From NCBI GenBank assembly GCA_963281155.1, contig CAUJLY010000004.1:1922001-1986000 (forward strand): DNA of 64,000 bases, in the 5' to 3' direction. A program made the translations under genes and the position numbers. Positions 24,401 through 35,456 of the stretch are shown here, piece after piece. The notes below the pieces were generated by a model. It was not told the DNA's origin. It ran no database searches and was given only the letters and a program-made list of their open reading frames with translations. The DNA is from Rhabditophanes sp. KR3021 (lineage: Eukaryota; Nematoda; Chromadorea; Rhabditida; Alloionematidae). Numbering within the stretch: position 1 is the first letter of the stretch; each line of letters opens with the position of its first letter.

Positions 24401-26609
24401 CAATTCAACAAAGATAGACGCTGGTAGCTCTTTTATTATAAATTGGGCGATGATACTAGGAAAAAAGAATTATTTGTATGCTGATCTGTTTACTAGACTT
24501 CAAATTGCTCCGGAAGGGGTGTAATAGCTACAATGGCGTTTTTCTTATTTGGAAATGAGTTAGTAATTCAGAATTACCAAAGGGTATATGCTACTGACTT
24601 AGTCATGGGAAGACTCTTTAGTAATCTGGCTTATACTTGTTTTGTCAATCAAGAATTTCTGCAACTCTTCAGATCAGTAGTTCTTATTATTAATGGAGAT
24701 ATCAAGAACGATGCCAAAAGAAATAGTGTATTAAAAGTAATGGAAGTAGAATCTCGAGGCTCAGCAAAAAATTGAAATCGTATGAAGCTCATTTCAGGAA
24801 AAAGTTGAGAAGTCACGGTTTTATATTAACCGATATTCTTTGAAGACGATCATGGATCAGTTAAATACACATTCAGCAAGACTCAGAGAGAAACGCAATT
24901 TTGAAAACCAACAGCGATAACAATTTGCATACTTCCGTCGGTTATATTAATGACTATTGTACCACAGAAACTGACTAACAGTGTGATTGCTGCAAAAGAT
25001 ATTTTCCGTGTGAAAAAATCTCACCGATCACTTAAGATTTAGAAACTGTAAAGGCTTTCTTTCTACTGCTGAGATATTCAACGCCAAAAGAGATGCTGGG
25101 TGGATTAAGAAAGAGCTTGATGTCTTGAATGTGGGGAAAAGAAAATGTGAGGTCTATATCATGATCAGTCCTAAGATCACCTTATCCCAACTCCTTTCTG
25201 TTGAAGAAGCCAAGAAACACGTGCTCTATGTAGGCAAGACTAAACAAACTATGGTTACAAGGATGAGGAGACACGTTAATGACTACGACAAGGCAGTTGA
25301 ATTGGACACTGCTTCATTATAAATGTTAAACCCATTTTTAATCCCGTAGTTTACGCGGATCAAACATAACACAGTTTGGTGTTACGAGTAATGTCCCAGG
25401 AACTGTTCCATCTGATTCAGTTACTTGCTTAACCTGCAAAAATCATTGATTAAATCGTCTTTGTCCAATTATAACTACCTTTATTTTCAAAAATCTCTGC
25501 AAACAATCAGTATCATCTTCAAAAGTATCCCCCTGATTCATTGCCTTTGTAGATACAGGGACACTTTGAGTTTTTGCCAGAGGATTTTGGTTGTTCTGCC
25601 GAGCATAAGCACCAGCTTGAACTGGAATCACTCCACCGGGGCCTTTTCTAATGCCGTCTGCTATATCAATTAAAAAGTTAAACATTACATGTATGTTTTA
25701 AAAGATTATTTATGCACATAGATATGCGCTTAGTTGTTGCTTGTATATATTAAATAAATATATGTATTATCGACAAGCTAGCTAGAGGGGAATGATTTGA
25801 CTGAATGACTTATAAGAATCAAAGTATGATCAAACATTCTTTGAATAAGGTTGTTAACGAAATGTTGAATGACGTTGTCAAAATTCAAATTATATAAAAA
25901 AAACTCACCAGATTTTGATTCGTTGACGGAAAAAGATCTTGGGGGGAGACCTACTCCACCGGAAGATTTTCTCATAATACTATCGTTGGGTGCCTTCATT
26001 TCCTTATTTGTTTGAACGGATAATTTCCTTATGACTATTGGTTGGCCAGGCAGAGGTATTTTTATTTTTTGTCCCGCAAAAACCTTAAAGAATAGAATAA
26101 ATATTATGTCAAAGTTGGAATTAAATTGGATATTAAAAACATGAAAAAGGGGAAATCGGTCGTATGGCATACAAAAAAGACTAACTTCATTTAAAAATCA
26201 TGTTAACCACGATGTTAACTATGATGTTAACTGAAAATGATACCAAACTAGGAAGGATATTTAACACGATGTTAAATGGGTTCATTGAAATGTGTGCTTC
26301 AAATTAAAAAATCAATGACAACCAAGGGGAAGTAATACTAAATGAAGGACCGAAAAAACTAAACGTTAATAACTTTTATAAATAAACGTCATTAATTTTT
26401 ATAGTTTTTGCAATTAAACAAACTCTATTATCAAACTAATATTTATAATATCAGTTTACAAATTATTGTTGTTGATTAAACGCGTCAATAAAAGATAAAC
26501 ATACCGTCCTTGTTTGTAATCTATTCAATTTTGCTAATTCCGAAATAGTACAATCGTTTGCAGCTGCAATTCCAGCTAATGTGTCGGTCGTCTTGACCTC
26601 ATACTCCAT
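15431..26609 (-). CDS. lmd-3: LMD-3, OXR1/NCOA7 orthologue (LysM-GRAM-TLDc), long isoform
   Basis: Minus-strand coding exons: 26609-26505, 26083-25909, 25660-25479, 25433-25355, 24022-23154, 22518-22227, 22117-21863, 16292-15845, 15659-15431; phases agree at every junction and the sum is 877 codons plus stop. The LysM domain is in exons 1-2 (LAGIAAANDCTISELAKLNR, then VFAGQKIKIP). The GRAM domain spans the next exons (GTVPGTLLVTPNCVMFDP, then ENGQDLYGMIANMEDI). An OXR1-like REFWFAVPRAKAD...LQWSPDKYG block follows. The TLDc domain fills the last two exons (LPARAEGYPWINVFSSDKNG, GDSCILFRF, GLWLDADLNIGRSQKCATFD). TLDc proteins protect against oxidative damage and bind the V-ATPase. ATG 26609 lies 7 nt after a TTTTCAG acceptor, so trans-splicing there is likely, but further upstream exons are possible. 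Large introns carry antisense relics. Confidence 0.88.
16430..16763 (-). CDS. lmd-3: Third alternative 5' exon of lmd-3 (short isoform)
   Basis: Open from a TTTATTAG acceptor at 16764-16765 to a donor AAAG|GTGTGA at 16430, again phase 1, matching the TLDc exon at 16292. The acceptor end is phase 0, so it cannot be a cassette between the long-isoform exons. The likely start is ATG 16715 (MIKGEKLISNFMEKINVS); the rest is Ser/Thr/Ala-rich with RRLSVPLQQAGKSGIRRFSH. A well-formed 15-nt exon at 17140-17154 (TTTCAG...GTAAGT) may be its 5' leader. Confidence 0.55.
17140..17154 (-). other. Candidate 15-nt micro-exon upstream of the short lmd-3 module
   Basis: On the minus strand a TTTCAG acceptor and a GTAAGTAT donor enclose exactly 15 nt. 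It would join in frame to the 16763 exon or serve as 5' untranslated leader. Confidence 0.35.
17980..18075 (+). repeat. Degenerate tandem repeat of about 20 nt containing GGTAAGT
   Basis: Five tandem units of the type TTCAAATGGTAAGT plus an AT-rich spacer lie in an lmd-3 intron. Each carries GGTRAG, a donor-like string, on the strand opposite to lmd-3. Confidence 0.6.
18889..19292 (+). pseudogene. GIY-YIG-like relic 1, antisense in an lmd-3 intron
   Basis: The plus-strand frame begins ESEIKVPELAKKHVVYVGKS and continues ANRMVKHMHLYNRN, then shifts frame near 19005 into FNGKEKAIHKILTSRMEMIV and LENNYVSEDHALNVED, and ends at 19292. YVGK, a following Arg and His, and a later Glu are spaced as in GIY-YIG nuclease domains; the assignment is inference. 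A paralogue lies at 25125-25322 (VEEAKKHVLYVGKT...RMRRHVNDYD). The frameshift and missing N-terminus suggest a dead copy. Confidence 0.5.
19353..20064 (-). CDS. lmd-3: Alternative first coding exon of lmd-3 (middle isoform)
   Basis: An open frame of 237 codons starts at ATG 20064 (MDEKVIPTTFYSS) and ends at a consensus donor, TTCAG|GTAAGAT, in phase 1. The 21863 exon also ends in phase 1, and the TLDc exon at 16292 accepts phase 1. Joining 19353 to 16292 and then 15659 gives a 462-residue protein: a Ser/Lys-rich N-terminus plus TLDc, without LysM or GRAM. Mammalian OXR1 and NCOA7 also make short TLDc isoforms from internal promoters, which supports the reading. Expression is not proven by sequence. 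Confidence 0.65.
24533..25322 (+). pseudogene. GIY-YIG-like relic 2 with Cys/His finger, antisense in an lmd-3 intron
   Basis: Broken plus-strand coding remnants. A Cys/His finger-like piece at about 24990-25050 (CDCCKRYFPC, then NLTDHLRFRNC after a frameshift) precedes AEIFNAKRDAGWIKKELD, KCEVYIMIS and AKKHVLYVGKTKQ...RMRRHVNDYD, ending at TAA 25320-25322. The order finger, VYIMI, YVGKT resembles the antisense pieces in mig-15. Frameshifts and stops show decay. Confidence 0.5.
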
Positions 26610-26615
26610 TTGGAT

Positions 26616-29600
26616 CTGAAAAGTTTAAAATAACTTTATTTGGCAATGAAATAGAATATGTTAGTTAAGAGATGTGGTTTGCGATATTGCTAGATAAACA
26701 ATAAACGTAATATTTAGAAAAAACTCTCAATAAATAGATGCATGTGTGTGTCCTTGTTTTAAAAGAACTATTTTATAACAGTGGAGACAAAAAACGCACT
26801 AATCCCTTCTAATTGCATATCTAGCAAATTAAGCTGCCTACTTTCAGTAGTATCAGTAGTATGCTGATTCACCCTGATGTTCAAAAGTTTTCTCTCAAGT
26901 TCAAACAACTAAAAAAGAAGATGATTTAACTTTTGAAAGTGGTAGGCTATTATTACACATACTTTTAAATATCAGTTTTACATGTGCGAATATGCTCTTG
27001 TAACTTTTTGTGTTTACTTTATTCATTCTAGCAATGTTGGTCCTTTAACCAAAGAGGGCTACAGAATTATCCCAATAAATCCATAACTAAAAAGGAGCCA
27101 TTTGGCAGAAGCCCTAAAAGGAGATAGAAACCATAGACATTCTAAATCCAAAATTCAGTGCAAATAAATTGACACATCTTCTATACGCAATACTTTTAAA
27201 AAAGAAATAAACCAATTTGGAATGTCTCATTGCGGGCCCCAAAATAATTGTAGCTTAAAAACGAAATTAGTGTATTAAGCGACATGAAAAATATTAATTG
27301 AAATACTTTGCACAAAGCCGTTAATGGAACTTTTCGTCGAAGCAAAGCATAAATAAAAATATATTAGTCAATTTATTATTAAGTCCATCCATTGTAGATA
27401 AAAAAAGTGATTCTGAATCGCGTTTCTTTATTTTGCTCCTCAACAACAATAATAAAAAAGGTCCTCGTCAAAGTAGGCTTACGCATCAATTTTTTGCCAT
27501 TCACCCTTTCAAAACCTATTTACATTTGCCACTTTAGACAAAGTTTACAGAATCTTTTTAGTGACAATTTTAGTTCCATTTGAATGATGCTTGTTCTCTT
27601 AAGAAATAATATGACAACAAAAACCACAGACAATCAATTTGATATGAAAACATTTATGTTGATCAAATTTAAAACAACTGATTATTTGTGTTGTTATGAC
27701 AGACAAGTTGGATTTATTTATGGAGTGACGAAAAATGTTTTGGACTGAGCACTTGTTTATTAATTTTTTTATACTTTTTAATATTGACGTGGAATAATAT
27801 ACTCATAATAGACATCATATGTTTGAATGAACTACAAAGTTGTTACTTTTTGTGTGGTAACTAATAAAGATAATGGTTACTAGGTAGTGATAAAAAAGTA
27901 GTTAATCATACTAATCCTACAATGCTCAAATCCACTTAACGGGCATCAAGTTCAAAATCAAATTCAAAAAATCACTTTTTTCTCCAAATCTAACTAGAAA
28001 CAGACGAAAAAGATATACCGATTGGTTGTGATGTAAAGGATAAAAAGATTTTTGACTAGTCTTTAATTTTTAATCAACTAAAATCTAGCTTTTTACTTTT
28101 CGATGGTGGCCGTCAGCAAAACAAAGACGTTAGAGTTGCAAAGAATTTAGTATAAATTATGCATTACTAAAATACATAACATTTGGTACTTAGGAAGGTT
28201 TACATACTTCTGAAAGTCAAATTGAACCATCAAAACTGTATCTCAACAAATACTTGTGCCTTTTTATAGTTGGTCTATGACAATGGTGGTCTCTATATAT
28301 TTTCTTTTATCAAAGTTAGTTGCAAAGAAGGTTAAAGGAACACAGCTTCTTTGAGACGAAAATATTTCTCGACAAAAGTATGTGTACATTATTATAAAAG
28401 AGAAATTGAATCGCAGATAGGCAATATTGAGTTTTGTGTCATTGTATTTAGTGTACCAAGGATCCTTCACACACTGTTAAGACATCAGACTTTTATATTA
28501 ATGCAAAACCCCAACAATAAAATATCTATCTCTAAAAAGCTTTTCTAAGCTATAAAAAATGTGTGGTCAATGACTTTTTAACAGAGAGTGTTTAATGATA
28601 AAATGGAGAAAAAGGAATAACGATAATCAAGATAAACTTTACGTATTATTATTTTGATACAAAAAGAAGTCATTTTCATTGAAATTTGCTAGCAGACAAC
28701 AAAAAAGCTTTTGTGTTGTTTGTTTTTAAAATATGTCCTCACGTATTGTTTAAACAAAACTCAAAAAAATTCAAATTTGACGGGACAATGATGGAGGGCA
28801 CACGGGAATGACAAAAACAACCAGGTGGTACAAATCACCTTGTAAGTTTATGAAAATCAATTGTATGTTTAAGAGAGTATTAATCTAAATGAAGACATCA
28901 CGAAAGACACTACATACCAATTAGTTCCCGACATGAACTATCATAAATTACAAAATGTTCGCTTGACGACAAAAAAGTTAACGACTCACATCCAACCATT
29001 CTCAAACGCCCTACAACCAAATTTTTGTTACTTTTTTGTCGAAAAAAGATGCAAATCTGGGCAAAGACGAGTATCGCAAATATGTATCTATCTTAATAGT
29101 TTAGTTTCTATTACTTAATAATATGTTTGTTTGGATGTTATGTTTGGTTTATTCCTTTTTTTAATATTTAGTTTGGTAGAAAGAAGATTATCTATTTATG
29201 TATGTATATTTTTGAAATTAGGGCTAAATGGATAGAGAAATGTAGATGTAGTATGATAAAAATAGTTTAAAAACATTTAATTGAAGAACTGTTTTTCCAA
29301 AGAATAAATTTATCAAGACGAAATTGATGTTACAAAGTTATGATGGAAAGAGTTGAAAATGATTTGAAGCCCATTAGGCAATGCATACACCCAAATTCAT
29401 TTTTGTGTTATCTCTAACTGATTAGGGTATCATAAATGGTAAATGACTTTTTTCCTGAAAAAGAGCACATACTATAATATTTCCCACAAAAAACAACAAA
29501 TAAATATTGAATAAGTGTTTTCGTAAACATTTCATCAGAATCTTCACTTCTATCTTCGTCAGTGAGACAACAAAAAGGAATATTACCATCCATAATGAAT

Positions 29601-29932
29601 TTCATATATTTCAATTTATAAATGGACAACTCCATTTATTATTTATTTTGCCAAGAAGAAGATACGAGTTCTTTTTTACATATAATTAAGGGATATTAAG
29701 TATCTAGTTTGAGTGACTTGTTTTACATAAATATTCATTAATTATAAATATTTAACATTTTATTTATCAAGCAAAGATGATAATAATAATACATAATTGA
29801 ATATATACCCGACCAAAAGTGGAATAATTTTTTTGTTCTACGGAATACACTTTTGCTTATTGAATACAATACACTTGGTAATACAATTTTTAATTGTTTC
29901 TCAGTCAATTGGATGTTCTTTTACCGTCCACA
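26616..29932. other. Intergenic AT-rich region upstream of lmd-3
   Basis: No exon with convincing splice sites or recognisable protein was found on either strand. It presumably holds the lmd-3 promoter and the 3' flank of the GPCR gene. Confidence 0.5.
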
Positions 29933-31277
29933 TTAGCTGGATGTCAAAGATGATTCACCTAAAAATTTGTCTCTTATCAGTTGATTTTCAATGCTCATAA
30001 ATTTGCATGAAGCCTTGGTCATCTTCTTGTCGACTTTCTGCTCACTCCTAGATAATTTCATCGTATTGTATTGGAGACGATCATTATCATTAATTTTAGA
30101 CATGTTCATCCAGCTGAGTATAGGAACTTCTTCAATGATCTGGGTAAAGGCATTTCTAAATTGCAAATTCAATAACGCATACAAGACGAAGTTAAAAATA
30201 GTTGCCGTTATGGAACAAAGATGCGTAATCAGACCAAACAAGTAATTTTGCCTTAGCATAAATTCTGGCAATATTTGGTGATCCCTTGCTGCATTGAAGG
30301 CAACTGAAGGAGCCTGACACCCAATAAAGACAATAATCATTGCCATCAACATTCTATTTGTACGTAATCTCCTTCTGCATCTTATTTTTCTAACATCAGA
30401 TTTAGGCAAATCTTTATCTGTCGTGCCGGAATTGATGAAAAGACCCTATAAATTGATGTTAATGATAAATAAATATTTTGAGTAAATTTACTTTTTTTAA
30501 TTTGATAGATATCATCAAATAACAGGCTGAGATAATGACGAAAGGCACAACAATTTGCGCAAAGAAGATTATTGTTCCGTACTTTTTTCTTCCTGCATCG
30601 TTGTTTAGCCATTGCTCGTTGCAAATTTGCCCACAGAAGGCTTCATATGTTTGCAATGTGCTCTCGATGTAAATTGGAAGTGAAAAAAGAATTCCAACCA
30701 GCAAATTAAAGAGAATCATTATTCCGGAATGTCTCTTTGTTAATGGTTCGCGGGTTGGAAAAACAATCAAAACAAAGCGATCAGCTGAGATTGCGGCCAG
30801 AGTATACGTACTGAAGAATAAAGATACACCTCTAAAAAGTTTAATTTAATTACTTTGAAACACTTACGAAATAAAAGGCACCAATTTGCATAGCAAATGT
30901 CCAAACAACCATGTCTTGTTGAAGGCGGTGATTGGAGTTATGAATCCCGAAACAGCACATACAAGTATATCCGAACAAGACAAAGACATAATGAAGAAAT
31001 TTCTGACACTTTGAAGAGTCCGATTCCTGATGATTGCCGTTATCACGAAGACGTTACCAATGACGGCAATAAGTATAACAATTGAATAGATTATAGATAA
31101 AGGAATAATCACATAATTTTGGGTTGTGTAATCATGTTCTGTCTCCCACAAAAAAGTTCTCAAGTCCTGGCATTGGCTTTTATTGCCAAAAAGTTCCATG
31201 ATTTCAATATTATCGTCTCCGGAATTAAATATTTCATCACTAGCTAGCATCGAAATATTTTCATTAAACGTAGACAT
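29933..31277 (-). CDS. Rhodopsin-family GPCR, neuropeptide (NPY/NPF-like) receptor
   Basis: Minus-strand exons 31277-30868, 30831-30492 and 30445-29933 join in frame to 420 residues. Seven hydrophobic segments are visible. TM1 has the GNVFVI signature, TM2 has SLSCSDILVC, and the loop before TM3 has WLFGHLLCKLVPF, typical of NPY/NPF-type receptors. After TM3 the DRY position reads DRF (SADRFVLIVFP). TM6 has CQAP where CWLP is usual, and TM7 reads NFVLYALLNLQFRNAF, with NFxxY replacing NPxxY. There are N-glycosylation sites in the N-terminus (NIS, NKS). It would sense a peptide at neuronal or muscle membranes; ligand unknown. The three altered switch motifs may affect signalling. Confidence 0.85.
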
Positions 31278-34200
31278 AATGAAAGCAAATATTCAAATTG
31301 ATACAATAGAAGTTATTGCCAGATACACAATAAATAAAAATATGTAGAAGGGATATCTTGAGAATATCTAACCAACCGCAGATCCTCCGATTATATAAGT
31401 GTATTTGTTTTGGTTATTGTTTAGAACATACCACCAAAGAAATTAATTAGAATCAAACAGAAGGGGACAGTCTAAAATGGTCATATTAAAAATTAATTTG
31501 ATATAAATTAATAATATCGAATTCAACGGACACAGGCATTACGCAAAATAAGCAACAGTGAAGTGGGTTGTGGAGATGCCAAACACTTTTATGGCAAGTT
31601 TTCGAAGTATTTGAAACTATAAATAAATATACATTTATACATTTGTAAATTAATAGTTCATCCTTTTTAAAAAATAATGAGTGAGAATTAATGATAGTCA
31701 TCAAACTACTTCAAAAGAGATAAATGTGAGAGCAATGCCTTAATAGACCTAAACATAAACAAAATTCATACCATTTGCCATCAGATGGATGTTATTATTA
31801 ATCAGTTGACGAGATATATTTACTTCGAGAAACATTTTTAAATACTTTCTTATTAAATTTTTAAACTTATCAATAAAAAGTTGTTTCTTTTAAAACTAGG
31901 CAGGGATTTCCAACCATCACCAGTAAATAAAAGATGAAAGGAAAAAAATTAGTTGAAATCAAAAAGATGACAACATAATACCGTACAATTTACGGTTGTT
32001 AGTAAAAAAACAAAGAATTTAGTCAAATTTTGATTTACCAATTGTATATGCAATCTATTATACGCTTACTTTTCTTGACTACTTAAAACTACTATTCTAG
32101 GGATTTAAACTTTTTAATCGTTTTTTTAACAACTTGCCTTTTCTTATTTACTCGCTATAAAAGGGTGAATTAGCTGAGGCAAAAAAAATTAAGTAATGTG
32201 GCCTTTGTTATGCAGTATATATATTTGAAAGTATATTTTGTGGGTTAATGAAAAGTAGACAAGGCCAAGATGATATGATTATGGGGAGAAAAGATATAAT
32301 GAAAGTGATGTATTTGGTGAAAAGTATAAATTCGTAAAAGACCAAATGGCGTGGCAAATTTTTATTTTACACCACGGTCTCTTCTAATTTTGGATAATTT
32401 AATTTTGGATCCAAAGGTGTTGACAGGGGTAGTTATAAATAAATGGTCGTTTGCTTAATTTAAAACGAAATTATGGTACGAGGGAAAAGGATAGTGTAAA
32501 GTTATATTTAAGGAAAGGAAATCAGAGCTTTCGGCTAGTTTTGGTATTGACGTGGGCGCTCACCCCATCCACCTTTAAATTTTTTGGCACTAGGCTGAAA
32601 AAATAGTTGGCACAAATTGTCAAATCTAAGTAAATATTTAAGCATGCTGTGAATTGAGTATATATTTATGGATATTGTTTTTTTAAGATAAATGTGTCAG
32701 ATTTGTTAAAGCAACAATAAGAAATTATTATCAAAATATAAGTCCATAATTAATGGCTGTTTCATTTCAAGGCAACATTTTAATTAAAGTGTGCTGCTGA
32801 TTTGGTTGTTTACTTTTAAATAAATAAAAAAATAGAAGGGCACAACTATTTATATAGTGAAGATATGTGTTTGATGGTATTTAAGTCGTTTTATCATTTA
32901 AATTAGTGATGAAAATACAGTTAAGGCTGCCTTCTGAGAAAGTTAAGGCGGAATTGTTACAATTTATAGCTACTTCATATTAGAATTTGGATTGCTTTTA
33001 TTTGTATGTATACTTAGTATGTCATAATAATGATAAGCTAGAAATTACAATTTTAAGTTATGATTCGAACTTAGATATAATTAAATGTGCTAAGTCAGTA
33101 AATTGAATTATCAGACACGAAAAAAGTAGTCTGTACAAAAATGGATACATTATTAATAATATTTGAAAATAAATTAAAAGTTTAGAGAATTAAAAATGCG
33201 GGACATATTTAAATAGTTTGGTCTTTTGGTAGACGCTAATTATATGAATGCTATTAGGGTATCATCCTATATACAGTTACTAAATAGTTGAATCAAGAGA
33301 AGGCTGCTGTATATATTATTCAGTTAATTAATGCAACGTCTTATGAAATTTATATGGTATGAATGAATGTAGGATGAATTGAAGATTAGAAAAAATATCA
33401 TGAGAATATTTTTTACTTTTGTGTCCAAATGTAAAATATGAATTTTAAGATAATGGCATCATAGTGTAATAGCATTTCTGGAAGAAACACCATCCAGGAA
33501 GAAGATAAAATTATAAAGATAATAAATGCTATATTGTAAAGCCGAAAAAATACTGGGGACTCAATGGCCCAAATCCAGGACCGAAAAATGGTTTCTTGTT
33601 ACTGAACGGAAACTGTAACTAAAGTTCCTAGTGTTTTTAATTAAATTGTATGTTTTTCAAAAGCTGAACTAATAAGGCTGATTAAGAAGCATTACCAAGT
33701 GTAATTTCTAAATTAAAGAAACAAAAGTGTGACTACTCAGCAAAGATCATGTCTCAAAACATATCCTCATTTATTTTTAATTTTTCTGTGAATTGATGAA
33801 TACTAATCTTAAATTAAGCCTTTAAAATCCACTGAACTTTGGATATTTTAGTATGGATGAGTGAAGGTATTAACTCAAAAAATAGCTACTTATCTAAAAT
33901 TAACCATCATCAAAACACAATTAAAAAGGTTTGCCCAATGATAATCGGTACATAGCAACTAGCCAGAATTCAAATCATTAATGTTTTATGACGTTTACAG
34001 GGAAGTGATATGCTGTCAAATTGCGTATAATTATTTGCAATTTAAAATTCAATCCAATTTATTTGATGGAGAATAGTTAATAATTTTATTAAGCTTTTTC
34101 TTCCTTCAAAAGAAAAGATTTATTTTGCAGTGATATAGTCTAGAAATCTTCAGAAATCTCATTTGTAATAGAGAATTTGTTAGCAGTATCTAACAATTTT

Positions 34201-35456
34201 ATCACTATGACAAATGCTTTTCTACAATTTTGGACCGTTTTGGAAATTGCCTTTTTAGCAAATGCATACATGTAACAGATTATACAAACAAGAATAAATA
34301 TGAAAATTTAGCATCGTGTTGTAATAATAAACAACATAAAACCTTCACTTATTTGATTATTTCTAAAGTATCCCATAGACACGGATACAATAAAAAATAT
34401 CTCGACATACAAATTATACCCGGTATTCGAAATTATTGTTGATATTCGAAATTAGAGCTAATGTTAGAAACTTTGGTTGTATATTGTCACTAATTTAAAT
34501 TACATTTTGCCAAAAAAGGTAATGAACACACAAAGTAAAATTATGGCAATCTAAAAAACTGTACTCTAAAGAGGCTTAATAACAAGACAGAAAAAAGTAA
34601 AACAAAAAGCCCACGCTATACATTAAAATTTCCAGATAAGCTTTAAAAGTCAAATTCAACAAGTACAAAAGACATTTATTGAGGGAGCAGAAATAAACGT
34701 AGAAAAGAATGGCTATCACATATAAATGTTTAGTATATTTATATTTTTCCTAACAAATTAATTCACCATCTTTGATTACAATTGGGCCTGTTTGCTGTAA
34801 TTTGTGTTCTGTAATAAACATCTTCAAAGTATACTCATGTCATTACAAATTTTCCCTTTGTCCAAGACCTTTGTTAAAGGAGATTATAATGCAGTTGATT
34901 TTTTAGGAAAGTCAGTTATTTTCCAAAGAAAAGATTTGTTCGAATAAAATAGAAAACCGTTTAAAGGCTAAAATTACACACACCATCCATATTATAATAG
35001 TATAACAAAAATTGTTTTGTTCTTAGCAGAATGTTCATGAGCTTTTTTAATACCGAAACAATTGCAAAAACACACACAATATAGCATCATAGAAATATTT
35101 TACATGTCTCTATACTATATTTAAATTGTCAAATAAACAATCCAAAGATTGTTTTGTAATTAAGGAGAATTTATAAATATATTGTTTGAATATGTATAAA
35201 AAACTGAATGCGATATTAATGAAGTGTTGTTATTTCAAATATTAGTACTTTCGTCTAGAACATAAACAATCCCTCGTCATTCCTATGAGACGGTGAACAA
35301 TTATCACTTGATTTTAAATGTAACTTGACGTAGGTGAATAAATATTGTCTTTTAATTGTCTTTATCAAATTCTGCGAATGTACATACAAAAAAGAATTTT
35401 TCACATATCGGACAAACTTTTGTTAAATAATACTTAATTTAATTTTAATGATCACT
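31278..35456. other. Long intergenic AT-rich region
   Basis: I see no gene here: only short chance frames, no splice-consistent exon chains, no tRNA-like T-loop. It includes the promoter side of the GPCR gene and the 3' flank of the type II membrane protein gene. Confidence 0.5.
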
